Shown here piece by piece: positions 14,993 through 25,822 of a DNA stretch of 64,000 nt. Below the pieces are notes generated by a model. That model was not told the DNA's origin. It worked only from the letters and a program-made list of their open reading frames with translations, and ran no database searches. Made by a program: the position numbers and the translations under genes. Each line of letters begins with the position of its first letter. Position 1 is the first letter of the stretch. The stretch covers positions 2,282,515 through 2,346,514 of the forward strand of contig NZ_UHDZ01000001.1 in assembly GCF_900458815.1 (NCBI RefSeq), read 5' to 3'. This DNA is from Staphylococcus saccharolyticus (lineage in GTDB: Bacteria > Bacillota > Bacilli > Staphylococcales > Staphylococcaceae).

Positions 14993-15502
14993 TTAGAATG
15001 GTAAATCATCGTCACTAATATCAATCGGGCCATTAGCGTTAGCAAATGGATTATCTAATTGATTAGAGTTTGATGAGTTATTGTTATTATAAGACGTATT
15101 TTGTCCTGATTGTTGGCCACCAAATCCTTGACCATAGTCTTGGAAATTATTGTTCTGCGAACGTTGGCCGCCTTGTTGTGCATTTTTAGGTTCAAGGAAT
15201 TGAACACTATCACATACGACTTCAGTAACAAAGATACGACGACCTTCTTGATTTTCATAACTACGTGATTGTATGCGACCATCAACACCAGCTAAACTAC
15301 CTTTAGATAAGTAGTTATTAACATTTTCTGCTTGTCTACGGAAGACAACACAGTTAATAAAATCAGCTTCGCGTTCCCCTTGAGCATTCGTGAAAGTACG
15401 ATTAACTGCTAGAGTAAATGTCGCTACACTTACGCCTGAGGGAGTGGTTCTGTATTCTGGATCTTTCGTTAAACGACCTACTAATACAACTCTATTTAGC
15501 AT
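14993..15502 (-). CDS. ssb: Single-stranded DNA-binding protein
   Basis: A 169-residue protein. The OB-fold ([18 protein letters not shown], then [10 protein letters not shown] and [16 protein letters not shown]) fills residues 1-105. A Gln/Asn/Gly-rich linker follows, ending in the acidic tip DISDDDLPF that recruits replication and repair partners. It is the middle gene of the S6-SSB-S18 operon. Confidence 0.97.
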   Translation of the reverse strand: MLNRVVLVGRLTKDPEYRTTPSGVSVATFTLAVNRTFTNAQGEREADFINCVVFRRQAENVNNYLSKGSLAGVDGRIQSRSYENQEGRRIFVTEVVCDSVQFLEPKNAQQGGQRSQNNNFQDYGQGFGGQQSGQNTSYNNNNSSNSNQLDNPFANANGPIDISDDDLPF

Positions 15503-15523
15503 TAAAACGCCCCTATCTAATTA

Positions 15524-15820
15524 TTACTTATCTTGGTCTTCGCGGATAACGATGTAACGAATGATATCATCGTTGATTTTAGCTAAACGTTGGAATTCAT
15601 CAGTTGATTTACTGTTATCAGTTTTAATACGTACGATGTTATAAAAACCTTCTTTGAAATCATTGATTTCATAAGCTAGACGACGTTTACCCCAGTCTTT
15701 TTCTTCTAAAACTTCTGATCCTTCTGAAGATAAGATACCGTTAAAACGTTCTACTAAGGCTTTTTTAGCATCTTCTTCAATACTAGGACGTACGATGTAC
15801 ATAATTTCATATGTTCTCAT
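15524..15820 (-). CDS. rpsF: 30S ribosomal protein S6
   Basis: A 98-residue protein of normal length ([20 protein letters not shown] start; [20 protein letters not shown] core; [10 protein letters not shown] end). First gene of the operon, with a strong GGAGG site. Confidence 0.97.
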   Translation of the reverse strand: MRTYEIMYIVRPSIEEDAKKALVERFNGILSSEGSEVLEEKDWGKRRLAYEINDFKEGFYNIVRIKTDNSKSTDEFQRLAKINDDIIRYIVIREDQDK

Positions 15821-15824
15821 AGTT

Positions 15825-15890
15825 TATTTGCACCTCCTTATGGTCTATACGGCTTATCAGCTTATAGTATGATAAGCAAGGAATAATTTT
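15825..15890 (-). promoter_or_regulatory. rpsF leader, possible S6:S18 autoregulatory hairpin
   Basis: On the minus strand CTTATCA and TGATAAG form a stem, and the following AAGCCGTATAGACC contains the CCG trinucleotide expected of the S6:S18-binding leader. It sits directly upstream of the ribosome site of rpsF. The match is by eye only. The rest of the 15.84-16.2 kb gap shows nothing else clear. Confidence 0.45.
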
Positions 15891-16228
15891 CATTACTCAC
15901 AGACAAAAATTATAGCATAGAGTATTACTTTTTACAATAAAATTCTTGTTAATCTTAATTTTAAATCGCATTTTAATTATTAACATTGCACAACACAGTT
16001 ACTCATTTAAATAACTTAAGACTACCATCAGACTTACCAAGCTAATAATAAGCTAACTTCATTTTATTTTCCTACAAAATATATCCTGTATTACTTTATG
16101 TTCTAATTATATTAATCATATAAAATACACAGTTGCTAATCCGTTTTAATTGTAATAACATCAAAATTATATTTTACATATAATTGCACTTAATATTAAA
16201 TCAAATGATAAAGGAGCACATTTATTTT

Positions 16229-17044
16229 ATGTTAAAGAAAATCTCTTACTTGATGATTTCATTTTCAATATTAGCAACAAGTTTTGGAACGATAAATGCT
16301 CATGCTCAAGAATCTTCACATAATCAATCAAATAGAGAAAAAGGAACTATGGGTTATGGTTACCAAAAATATATAGAGAAACATCCTCATCAACAGAATA
16401 ACGAGACACAAAATCGTTCTACATTCTCAACAAAATCAAGATCTATGAAGACAGATACTGGTAAGAGAGTGTTAGATATTTCTGAATGGCAAGATAATTT
16501 AACAAATGCTCAAGTAAAAAAATTAAAACAAAATTATGATTTTATTATTATTCGTGCTCAATATGGATCAGAATATGTAGACAAATCGTTAGAGCATAAC
16601 GCTGCGTTATTAGATCAAAATCATATAAAATTCGGTGTTTATTCGTATAGTATGTATGAAAATGCGCAAGATGCACGATATGAAGCAAAAACTTTATATA
16701 ATCGTGCGCCTAAAGCTGAATTCTATGTAAATGATTATGAACAACAAACAGTTACATCTGGAGATGCTGAAATTGCTACTAAAGCTTGGGCTAATCAAAT
16801 GAGACAACTCGCTGGTAATAAGAAAGTTCTATTTTACTCATACGAGAATTTTATGTTAAATAATGTTCCTAATGCTTTAGGATCATATGACGGTTATTGG
16901 CTAGCTGCTTATCAAGCAGAAGAACCAAACAGAGAAAAAGTATTATGGCAATACACAAATAGCTATTATTCTCCTGAGTTACAGCAAAATGTTGACGCTA
17001 ATTATATAGATAACAATATAAAATCATCTTGGTTCACCTCATAA
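16229..17044 (+). CDS. Secreted GH25 muramidase (lysozyme-like)
   Basis: About 271 residues from an ATG with AAGGAG upstream. A signal peptide (LKKISYLMISFSILATSFGT, cleaved after AHA) is followed by a Gln/Asn-rich linker. A glycoside hydrolase family 25 domain then begins VLDISEWQDN (first catalytic Asp), with FIIIRAQYGS, FGVYSYSM and the catalytic FYVNDYEQQ. It would cleave N-acetylmuramic acid bonds of peptidoglycan outside the cell. No cell-wall anchor or LysM is seen. Confidence 0.85.
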   Translation: MLKKISYLMISFSILATSFGTINAHAQESSHNQSNREKGTMGYGYQKYIEKHPHQQNNETQNRSTFSTKSRSMKTDTGKRVLDISEWQDNLTNAQVKKLKQNYDFIIIRAQYGSEYVDKSLEHNAALLDQNHIKFGVYSYSMYENAQDARYEAKTLYNRAPKAEFYVNDYEQQTVTSGDAEIATKAWANQMRQLAGNKKVLFYSYENFMLNNVPNALGSYDGYWLAAYQAEEPNREKVLWQYTNSYYSPELQQNVDANYIDNNIKSSWFTS

Positions 17045-17116
17045 GACGAACAAAATAGAACAATAGCACTTCACATTCGCGAACATCCGTTCTAAAATAA
17101 TACTGAGGTGTTTAGC

Positions 17117-17420
17117 ATGAACTTAAATTTAGATTGGAATAAGGATTTCCAAGAATTTCAAGATATCTTAAATTGTGGTATTCACCCTGAGTGGCTATAT
17201 TGTGCTAAAGCTAATTTGGTATTGGAACCTGCTTACACTGGCGAAGGCAAACAATTTTTTAGCACACAAGACATAATTGAAGCAAGCAAAATCATTCCAT
17301 TTTTTTAAGAACTTGGAAATGGAATTTATACAATTTTCCTCTAATAATAGATTCATTTAGGCATAAAGAATGCCGCGATCTTACTAAAAAAGGGTTATGA
17401 CATTTTTTGGTCTTAATTGC
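17117..17420 (+). pseudogene. Unknown small gene, probably frameshifted
   Basis: The open part encodes about 63 residues (LNLDWNKDFQEFQDILNCG, then PEWLYCAKANLVLEPAYTG) after a GAGGTG site. It stops in a run of seven T. Past this run another frame continues with coding-like sequence (FRHKECRDLTKKGYDIFW). I read it as a gene broken by an indel in the T run. Family not recognised; the acidic, tryptophan-bearing character recalls immunity proteins, but weakly. The 17.42-17.52 kb stretch shows nothing else. Confidence 0.4.
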
Positions 17421-17537
17421 AAGCTTTTTAGGGATAAAATTTTCAATAATGACCTTATGTTAAGTCCAATAATAAATATATTAACATTATCTTTATTTAT
17501 AATATGTTACATATATAGATGAAGGAGGAATTTAAAC

Positions 17538-17627
17538 ATGTTAATAACTATTATAAGTTGGATAATTACATTTTTAGTTCTTGTTGCAATAGGTTCCTTG
17601 GCAAGTAAGTTGTTAAATAAAAAATGA
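17538..17627 (+). CDS. 29-residue hydrophobic peptide
   Basis: GAAGGAGGAATTTAAAC gives an excellent ribosome site for a 29-codon gene. The product has one transmembrane helix (ITIISWIITFLVLVAIGS) and a basic end (SKLLNKK). The layout is like Fst/SprA-type type I toxins or small membrane-active peptides of staphylococci. No antisense RNA was identified. A 72-residue ORF overlapping its end (17,624-17,842) is less convincing and is not called. Confidence 0.5.
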   Translation: MLITIISWIITFLVLVAIGSLASKLLNKK

Positions 17628-17884
17628 TCACATTAAACGTGTTAAATAATTTTTTCTATTCCTTCTTAGTTAATATTTCAAAATGCATCGGTTCTTTTTA
17701 TTCAGTTATTATGTTATCTGTTTTTATCAAGTTAATCTTATATCAAAACCAAATCGATAATCTAAATAATATGATTAAAAGAGAACTTGTTCATACTGAT
17801 TTAGACATTCTCTTAATTAAATATAGATATGTGAATAGCTAATATAAAAAAACTATTCCCAAATACTTCCCCCAAATTTAAAAG

Positions 17885-17924
17885 CACCCTAAAAGTTAGA
17901 CTAGCATCTAACTTTTAGGGTGCA
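17885..17924. terminator. Strong terminator after ychF
   Basis: A perfect 17-bp stem (GCACCCTAAAAGTTAGA with TCTAACTTTTAGGGTGC) and 6-nt loop, with A/T runs on both sides. It serves ychF on the minus strand and could also stop rightward transcription. Confidence 0.85.
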
Positions 17925-17953
17925 CATTCATAAAAATAAATCTCACGTACTAA

Positions 17954-19051
17954 TTAAACATTAAAACGGAAATGTACGATGTCTCCATCTTGCATAATGT
18001 AATCTTTACCTTCTAAACGTTGTCTACCTGCTTCTTTAGCTCCATTCTCACCGCCATGTTCAACATAGTCGTCATAACTTGTTACTTCAGCACGTATAAA
18101 TCCACGTTCAAAGTCAGTATGAATAATACCCGCACATTGTGGCGCCGTCATACCTTGTCTAAATGTCCAAGCACGTACCTCTTGAACACCAGCAGTAAAA
18201 TAAGTTGATAAGCCTAATAAATCATAAGTGGTACGAATCAATCTATCTAGACCAGGTTCTTCAATGCCTAAATCTTTTAAGAACATTTCTTTATCTTCAT
18301 CGTCTAATGTCGCGATTTCTTCTTCAATTTTGGCACTTATGACAATAACTTCTGAATCTTCATTTTCAGCATATTCACGAATAGTTTTTACCTTTTCATT
18401 ATCTTCATCACCAATCTCATCTTCTCCCACATTGGCAATGTATAACATTTTTTTAGAAGTTAATAATTGCGCTTGATTGACCCATTTTTGATCATCTTCA
18501 TTAAAATCGATACTACGTACAGGTTTACCATCTTCTAAAGCTTCTTTTATTGTAGTTAAGATGCGCAATTCCATTTCAGCTGTTTTATCTTTTTGACGTG
18601 CCATTTTTTCTATCTTAGGTAAGCGTTTGTCTACAGATTCTAAATCTGCTAAGACTAATTCCATATTGATAACTTCTATATCATCTAATGGATTTACTCG
18701 ACCAGAGACATGTGTCACGTTTTCATCATCAAATGCTCTAACGACTTGACAAATCGCATCCACTTCACGAATATGAGATAAGAATTTATTACCTAAACCC
18801 TCACCTTTAGAAGCTCCTTTAACAATACCTGCAATATCAGTAAACTCGAAAGTTGTAGGGATTGTTTTTTTAGGTTGCACCATTTCTTCTAGTTTAAGTA
18901 AACGTGAATCTGGCACTTCAACGATTCCAACATTGGGATCGATTGTAGCGAATGGATAATTCGCTGCTAATGCACCAGCTTTAGTAATTGCATTAAATAG
19001 GGTAGACTTACCTACATTTGGTAAACCTACGATACCTGCTGTTAAAGCCAT
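17954..19051 (-). CDS. ychF: Redox-regulated ATPase/GTPase YchF (OLA1 family)
   Basis: A 365-residue, ribosome-associated P-loop protein. Walker A is GLPNVGKST (8-16), DIAGIVKGASKGEGLGNKFL is the G3 region, a helical insertion follows, and the C-terminal TGS domain ends in the usual DIVHFRFNV. Normal length and complete. It heads nothing further downstream, being followed by a strong terminator. Confidence 0.96.
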   Translation of the reverse strand: MALTAGIVGLPNVGKSTLFNAITKAGALAANYPFATIDPNVGIVEVPDSRLLKLEEMVQPKKTIPTTFEFTDIAGIVKGASKGEGLGNKFLSHIREVDAICQVVRAFDDENVTHVSGRVNPLDDIEVINMELVLADLESVDKRLPKIEKMARQKDKTAEMELRILTTIKEALEDGKPVRSIDFNEDDQKWVNQAQLLTSKKMLYIANVGEDEIGDEDNEKVKTIREYAENEDSEVIVISAKIEEEIATLDDEDKEMFLKDLGIEEPGLDRLIRTTYDLLGLSTYFTAGVQEVRAWTFRQGMTAPQCAGIIHTDFERGFIRAEVTSYDDYVEHGGENGAKEAGRQRLEGKDYIMQDGDIVHFRFNV

Positions 19052-19062
19052 TAATCATTCTC

Positions 19063-19266
19063 CTAACTTTCTTTATCTTGATGAGATTCAAGAACTTTTT
19101 TCAATTTCTTATTAAACGTTTGACGCGGAATCATAATATTACGCTGACAATGTTCACATTTAATTCTAATATCAGCGCCCATTCTAATGATTTTAAAGCG
19201 ATTAGTTCCACATGCATGTTGCTTTTTCATTTCTACTATATCATTTATTCCATAATTTGACGTCAT
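19063..19266 (-). CDS. DUF951 family small protein
   Basis: A 67-residue protein with the family pattern DIVEMKKQHACGTNRFKIIRMGADIRIKCEHC (about 9-40), including paired cysteines that may bind zinc. It lies between mscS and ychF, the conserved place in staphylococci and bacilli. Function unknown. Confidence 0.9.
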   Translation of the reverse strand: MTSNYGINDIVEMKKQHACGTNRFKIIRMGADIRIKCEHCQRNIMIPRQTFNKKLKKVLESHQDKES

Positions 19267-19293
19267 AAAATGGCCTCCAATGATAATTAGCTA

Positions 19294-20169
19294 TTACTTT
19301 TGTTTCTCATTATATTGAGAAAATACAGGTTGTGGCATACGTATGCCTTCTTGTACAAACATTCTTTGAGCTTCTTTTCTAATAATACGCGCTCCTGAAG
19401 CTCCCTCACCTGGAATCGTTTCAGCAGAAACACGAATTGTCGCTTTGTTATTTTCAATAGCATCGATACCATCAACGACAGGATCGTTTACAAATAAATA
19501 ATATTTACCGCGTAGAGTGGCAAATAATTTATTTAATTTTTTCTCAACTTGATCTAAATTCTCCTCAACAGAAACAGGCAGCTCGACAATTGATGTTCCG
19601 TTTGTAATTGAATAGTTTGTAATTTCACCCATACTTCCATTTGGTAAAATTGTTAACTCACCCGAAATGGTGTTAATGCGCGTAGATCTTAAACCAATTG
19701 ATTTAACAGTACCTTCAGCAACAGTTGTTCCTGAACTATTGATTTTAACATAATCACCAACGTCAAATTGATTTTCAAAAATAATAAAGAACCCAGTAAT
19801 AATATCTTTCACAATTGTCTGAGCACCGAAACCAACTGCGATACCAACAACTCCTGCACTTGCAATAATGCCTTCGACACTAATACCAAACTTACTTAAA
19901 ATAGTTGTAACTACAATAAACCATACAATATATTTTACTACGTTTTGCACAAGCGAAACGAGTGTTTTTGAACGTTTCTTGTTTCCTTTTTTACTTTTAT
20001 TTTGAATTTTAAATGCTTGCTCTATGATTTTATTTAAAATAGCTATAACTAGGATAGCCACAAGAATATAAATTAAAATCATAATAATCTTTGTAATTAA
20101 ATTTTCATAGGTTTCAACCTTTGTTAAAGGTTCAAACAACGAAGATAAAATATGCTTCACTTGATTCAT
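19294..20169 (-). CDS. mscS: Small-conductance mechanosensitive channel
   Basis: A 291-residue MscS-family channel. Two or three N-terminal membrane helices; the pore helix and beta domain are in ASAGVVGIAVGFGAQTIVKDIITGFFIIFENQFDVGDYV (about 97-135). The cytoplasmic vestibule follows. It would open under osmotic downshock. Normal length for staphylococci. Confidence 0.92.
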   Translation of the reverse strand: MNQVKHILSSLFEPLTKVETYENLITKIIMILIYILVAILVIAILNKIIEQAFKIQNKSKKGNKKRSKTLVSLVQNVVKYIVWFIVVTTILSKFGISVEGIIASAGVVGIAVGFGAQTIVKDIITGFFIIFENQFDVGDYVKINSSGTTVAEGTVKSIGLRSTRINTISGELTILPNGSMGEITNYSITNGTSIVELPVSVEENLDQVEKKLNKLFATLRGKYYLFVNDPVVDGIDAIENNKATIRVSAETIPGEGASGARIIRKEAQRMFVQEGIRMPQPVFSQYNEKQK

Positions 20170-20326
20170 TATCTCATAACCTCCCCTTTTCTTTAGATTT
20201 ATAATTCATACATTATAACGTAATTTAGTGTTTATATTAATCGGTCTTCGGTTTTATAATACCGACATTTCACACCCACAGTTTATCAAATGATAAATTG
20301 AACTCTATCTTGCTCAAATTTTAGTT

Positions 20327-21166
20327 CTAATCATTATGATTTTTATTCAGTTGTTGAATCAAACGCTTAAATTCTGCTTCTGATTTAAATTCAAAAGTAA
20401 TTTTACCAATATTTTTAGCAGTTGAAATTTCAACCTTTGAACCATATCGTTCTTTCAATCGTCTTTCCTGTTGATGAATAAATTTAGGTTTATGGCTTTG
20501 TTTAGTCTGTTTATTACCCTTAATTGCATCTTGACTTGTTAGTTGATTGACCACTTGCTCTAAATATCTAACACTCCAAGACTCCCGGGAGGATTGTTTT
20601 GCTATTTTTTTCATTGTAGTTTCATCTTTTAGAGCTAATAGTGTACGTCCATGTGCTCCTGAAAGTTCACCTTGTTGTACCATTTGTGAGATGTTTTTAG
20701 GTAAGTGTAACAATCTCAACATATTAGCAATGTATGGTCGTGATTTACCCAATCGTTTCGCAACTTCCTGCTGAGTAATATTTAAGTCAGTCATCAGCTT
20801 CTTATAACTATCAGCCTCTTCAATAACGTTCAAATCTTCTCGTTGCAAATTCTCAATGATGGCGAGTTCCATCATATCTTCATCAGACAGTTTCTTAACT
20901 ATTGCTGGCAATTCATTTAAACCTATAATTTGAGAAGCTCTGAAACGACGTTCACCAACTACGATATAATATCCTTGTATCGTTCGACGTAACACAATAG
21001 GTTGTAATATACCATGTTGTTTAATCGATTGAGCTAAATCATTTAATCGTTCTTCATCAAACGTTTTACGAGGTTGATATGGATTAGGTTTAATTAATTC
21101 AATGGATATTTTTTGCACACTTTCATCATTATTTAATTGCAATCTTTGATCATCCGCATGAGTCAT
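20327..21166 (-). CDS. parB: ParB/Spo0J-type chromosome partition protein
   Basis: A 279-residue CTPase and parS-binding protein. The N-terminal domain has LIKPNPYQPRKTFDEERL (about 24-41) and VVGERRFRASQIIGL (about 69-83), with IENLQREDLNVIEEA following. The DNA-binding helix-turn-helix is TQQEVAKRLGKSRPYIANMLRLL. A second paralogue, Noc, is encoded at 57.5 kb. The conserved place before the methionine operon supports the call. Confidence 0.93.
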   Translation of the reverse strand: MTHADDQRLQLNNDESVQKISIELIKPNPYQPRKTFDEERLNDLAQSIKQHGILQPIVLRRTIQGYYIVVGERRFRASQIIGLNELPAIVKKLSDEDMMELAIIENLQREDLNVIEEADSYKKLMTDLNITQQEVAKRLGKSRPYIANMLRLLHLPKNISQMVQQGELSGAHGRTLLALKDETTMKKIAKQSSRESWSVRYLEQVVNQLTSQDAIKGNKQTKQSHKPKFIHQQERRLKERYGSKVEISTAKNIGKITFEFKSEAEFKRLIQQLNKNHND

Positions 21167-21464
21167 CTCTCTTTCACATCTTTCTATTGTGATTTAACGA
21201 TATTTTTCAATATATATATTTGCTTTTTACTCTATATTTATTTTAAAAACTTCATTCGTATTGTACAAGCTTTTCAAATTTATAAATTCATTTATTTTAA
21301 AAAAATTTTCAACTTAAATTATTCAAGTCGAACTGTCATACCTTTTAAAATTGATTGTTAAATCAAAATTTTCAGAAAAATTATTGACAAATCTTTTTAA
21401 ACTATGTAACCTATGTATTAACAATTACAAAACAAGACATTTTACACACCGTAAAAAGGAAAGT

Positions 21465-21871
21465 AGAACTTACACTGCTAATACAGAGAGTCTTCACTAG
21501 CTGAGAGAAGGCATTGAAAGAAAGTTTGAAAATGGCCTTGGAGTGTTGATGCCAATATGAGGTATCAACGGGTTCGCCCGTTATAGCGATACAGTATTAA
21601 CATTGATGTTAAATGGCGTACTGGGAAATGGTACAAGCCACATTTTATCGTTAATACTCATTTATTCACTACAGATTAAATGAGTTTTTTAGTTACTCAA
21701 TACTAATAACGATAGAGTTTTAAAATTTTCAGTTCACATTAACATTGTGGCGTACTGATAGAGGTTACTTTAGCAATAAAGTGACAAACAAAGGTGGTAC
21801 CGCGAAGTTGAAGCTTTCATCCTTTAAACCCGAGTGAATCGAATGTAAAGGACGAAAGCTTTTTTATTTTT
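21465..21871 (+). promoter_or_regulatory. Methionine T-box riboswitch leader
   Basis: A long leader of about 400 bases. The T-box core AGGTGGTACCGCG lies at 21792-21804. It is followed by a terminator (AAGCTTTCATCCTTTA paired with TAAAGGACGAAAGCTT, then a T run, 21811-21871). An ATG in CCAATATGAGG (about 21550) is a plausible methionine specifier. Staphylococcal met operons are known to have such a leader, which reads uncharged initiator tRNA. A TTGACA at 21384-21389 may be the -35. The leader looks intact although all genes behind it are broken. Confidence 0.9.
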
Positions 21872-21889
21872 AATTAGGAGGGTCTAGAA

Positions 21890-22994
21890 ATGAAGGATAC
21901 AGATTTAGCTCAAATTGCTTTAACTCAAGATCACACTGGTGCTATCGCCAATCCCATTTATTTATCTACTGCATGCCAACATCCTCATCTAGGTCAGTCA
22001 ACAGGATATGATTATACAAGAACAAAGAATCCTACACGTTCAACATTTGAAGAGGCCTTTGCAAAACTTGAAAAAGGTGTTGCATCTTTTGCTACATCTA
22101 GCGGAATGGCTGCCATACAACTGATTTGCAATTTATTCAAACCAGGTGATGAAATTCTTGTTGCATTTGATTTATACGGTGGGACTTTTAGATTATTCGA
22201 TTTTTATGAACAACAATATGGCGTGAAATTTATATATGTAGACTTTTTAGATTACGAAGAAGTAGAAAAGACTATCACACCACAAACAAAGGCATTATTT
22301 ATAGAACCCATTTCAAATGCGCAAATGATTGAAATTGATATAGAACCTTATTACGTACTAAGTAAGAAACATCATTTACTAACAATTATAGATAACACTT
22401 TCCTAACACCTTATCTTTCAACACCACTTGAAGAAGGTGCAGATATTGTTCTTCATTCCAGCGACAAAGTATATAGGCGGCCATAATGATGTGTTAGCAG
22501 ATGTAGTAACGGTCAAAGATGAAAGATTAGCTGAACAACTATTACAATTTCATAACATGATTGGCGCTACCCTATCACCATTGGATAGTTACCTCTTACA
22601 GAGAGGTCTAAAAACGTTGCATTTACGCATAGAACGCTCTCAAGACAATGCTCAAAAGCTTGCACAGCGATGTCGTCAATCAGAATCCATTGATGAAGTT
22701 TTATACACCGGTCGTACTGGAATGCTAAGTTTAAGATTAAATAAGACTTTTAGCGTTGCTAAATTTTTAGAAAATTTAGATATTTGTATATTTGCAGAGA
22801 GCTTAGGTGAAACGGAAACATTCATCACATTTCCATATACACAAACTCATGTTGATATGCCAGATGCAGAAAAAGACAAACGTGGCATCGATGAATATCT
22901 CATCAGATTATCTGTTGGAATTGAAGATTATAGAGATATCGAAACAGACATTATTCAAACATTAGAGAATTCTAAAGTAGGAGTGATTTCATGA
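21890..22994 (+). pseudogene. metI: Cystathionine gamma-synthase MetI, frameshifted
   Basis: PLP-dependent enzyme of trans-sulfuration/O-acyl-homoserine use. The first frame covers residues 1 to about 190 (KDTDLAQIALTQDHTGAIAN to EEGADIVLHS) and then breaks: CATTCCAGCGACAAAG has one C more than the expected HSATK coding. The other frame then resumes with ATKYIGGHNDVLADV to the end. The lesion falls right at the PLP lysine. An otherwise complete gene, first of the T-box operon. Confidence 0.88.
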
Positions 22995-24166
22995 GTTTAA
23001 CTAAAAACACAGAAGTTATATTTGATTCACGTAGAGGCATTGACTACAACTCAGCCAATCCACCACTTTATGATTCATCCACATTTCATCAAAACGTGCT
23101 TGGTGGCGAAACAGAATATGATTACGCAAGAAGTGGAAATCCAAATCGCACATTGCTAGAAGAAAAACTTGCACGTTTAGAAGGAGGCACATACGCATTT
23201 GCTTATGCCTCTGGTATCGCAGCAATCTCAGCTGTGTTATTTACTTTGAAATCAGATGACCATGTCATTTTACCTGATGATGTGTATGGAGGGACTTTTC
23301 GATTAACTGAACAAATACTGAATCGATTTAATATTCAGTTTACTACAGTCGATGCTACACAAATCAAAGAAATTGAAAATGCTATACAGCATAATACTAA
23401 GCTTATCTATATATAGACGCCTTCAAATCCACTTTTTAAAATTACTGATATTCGTGCGGTAGCTAGAGTTGCAAAGCAAAATCATTTACTCTTAGCCGTC
23501 GATAACACATTCATGACACCTCTTGGTCAATCACCATTAGCATTAGGTGCTGATATTGTCGTTCGCAGTGCTATTAAGTTTTTAGGTGGTCATAGTGATG
23601 TGATTGCAGGGGTAGCCATTACCAATGATAAAAAAATAGCCGATACATTATACTTACTACAAAACGGTACAGGTACAGCTCTCTCAGCACATGATAGCTG
23701 GGCACTAGCAAAGCATCTTAAGACATTACCTGCACGCTTTAAACAATCTATCAGTAATGCTGAACGTTTAGTAGAATTCTTAAATCAGCGTGAAGAAATC
23801 TCTGAAGTATATTATCCAGGAAATAACTCAACGCATATAAGACAAGCTTCTACAGGAGGCTTTGTCATAGGTTTCAGATTAAAATATGAATCCAAAGCTC
23901 AAGCTTTCGTTGACTTCCTAACTTTGCCTCTCGTATCAGTAAGTCTTGGCGGTGTAGAAACTATTCTCTCACATCCTGCCACAATGTCTCACGCAGCTGT
24001 CCCAGAAAATGTGAGAGATGCACGTGGTATAACTTTCGGATTATTCCGTTTAAGTGTAGGTCTTGAGGATCTAGAAGAACTCATCGCAGATTTTAACTAT
24101 GCTTTAAAGGAGGCTTTCAATGAGTCAATTTCTAAACCAATTACAGAACAACATTTTGGTAGCTGA
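22991..24166 (+). pseudogene. metC: Cystathionine beta-lyase MetC, nonsense mutation
   Basis: The frame is interrupted once, at 23414-23416, where KLIYI is followed by TAG and then TPSNPLF; relatives have Glu (YIETPSNP). Everything else is in one frame: PLP-site IKFLGGHSDVIAG, and LGGVETILSHPATMSH near the end. It overlaps metI by four bases. Its 3' end overlaps the metF start by 47 bases, possibly because the native stop was also lost. Confidence 0.88.
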
Positions 24167-25822
24167 CGGCGCTATCGGAACTATATTTTATTCTGAAGGA
24201 CTTGATACATGTCCTGAAGCTTACAATCTCACTCATCCAGATAAAGTTGAACGCATTCACCGCTCTTATATAGATGCTGGCACTGATGTTATTCAAACCA
24301 ATACGTATAGAGCTAATTTTGAAAAGTTAAAAGCTTTTGGACTTGAACACAAGGTAAAAGAAATTCACAAAGCTGCAGTGAAAATTGCCAAACGTGCTGC
24401 ACATAAAGATACCTTTATCTTAGGTACTGTAGGTGGTTTCAGGGGTGTAAAGCAAGAAGATATTACGTTTTCTACGATTCAATATCATACTGAACTTCAA
24501 ATCGACACACTCATCGATGAAGGTGTAAATGCCCTTCTATTTGAAACATATTATGACTTAGACGAATTACTTAGTTGATGGTACTGAAATAAATGAAGCA
24601 TTACAGCTTCTTGTTGAATGTGGCGCTAATATAGTTGGACTCAACTGTCACCATGGTCCACATCATATGCAACGTTCATTTTCACATATAGAACTTCCTA
24701 AACAAGCATATTTGTCCTGTTATCCAAATGCGAGTCTTTTAGACATTGAAAATAGTGAATTAAAATATAGTGACAATGCGCAATATTTCGGAGATATCGC
24801 TCAAGAATTAATCAATGAAGGCGTGAGACTGATTAGCGGATGTTGCGGTACAACGCCTGAACATATTCTCTACATTAAATCTGCTGTACAGGATGTGAAA
24901 CCTGTTAAAGATAAAAAAGTTATTCCCATTACTAAAACTGCTACACATAAGCAAACTCGTATACTTAAACAAAATCTCACAACCAAAGTAAAGAACGGTC
25001 CAACAGTCATAGTCGAACTTGATACACCCAAGCACTTAGATACTGATACAATTTTCGATAATGTTGGCAAATTAGATGAATCAGGTATCGATGCCGTAAC
25101 ACTAGCAGATAATTCATTAGCTACTGTAAGAGTAAGTAATATCGCCGCTACAAGTTTAATTAAACAACGGTATGACATCGAGCCACTTGTACATGTCACT
25201 TGTCGAGATCGTAATTTAGTCGGTTTACAGTCTCATCTTTTAGGATTATCACTCATAGGAGTCAATGAAATATTAGCCATCACAGGTGATCCTTCAAAGG
25301 TTGGGCATTTGCCTGGAGCAACCAACGTTTATGATGTGAACTCAAAAGGTCTCACAGAACTTGCCTTACGATTTAATCAAGGTATTAACACAGATGGTGA
25401 TGCGCTGAAGAAACACACAAACTTCAACATCGCTGGTGCGTTTGATCCTAATGTACGTAAACTTGACGGAGCCGTTAAACGACTAGAGAAAAAGGTCGCT
25501 AGTGGCATGAGCTATTTCATTACACAGCCCGTATACAGTAAAGAAAAAATTATACAAGTTTATGAAGAAACAAAACATTTAAACACACCTTTCTTCATTG
25601 GTATTATGCCTATTGCAAGTTATAACAATGCACTTTTTTACATAATGAAGTGCCAGGCATCAAAATGTCAGAAGATGTATTAAATCAATTCAAAGCTGTT
25701 AAAGATGATAAAGAAAAAACAAAAGAACTTAGTTTAAGACTTTCTAAAGAATTAATTGACACAGTGCATGAATACTTTAATGGTCTGTACATTATCACAC
25801 CTTTTCAAAAGGTAGATTATTC
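24120..25822 (+). pseudogene. metF: Homocysteine methyltransferase/MTHF reductase MetF, multiply broken
   Basis: In staphylococci this is a two-domain enzyme of about 610 residues: homocysteine S-methyltransferase (DGAIGTIFYSEGLDTCPEAYN start; GCCGTTPEH zinc site) and methylenetetrahydrofolate reductase (VELDTPKHLDTD; LLGLSLIGVNEILAITGDPS). Three lesions are visible: an internal loss of part of the first domain with frameshift near 24,570 (DELL joins VDGTEI), a T-run indel near 25,638 (NNALF frame changes to HNEVPGIK), and a 3' truncation fused to another gene near 25,822. AAGGAGG precedes the start. Confidence 0.85.

Noticed and set aside
17624-17842. 72-residue ORF overlapping the 29-residue peptide gene
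   Set aside because: It starts within the previous stop (ATGA) with no ribosome site of its own; composition looks like AT-rich noise.
21137-21361. 74-residue plus-strand ORF upstream of the T-box
   Set aside because: Phe/Tyr/Lys-rich translation of AT-rich intergenic DNA, without a ribosome site.
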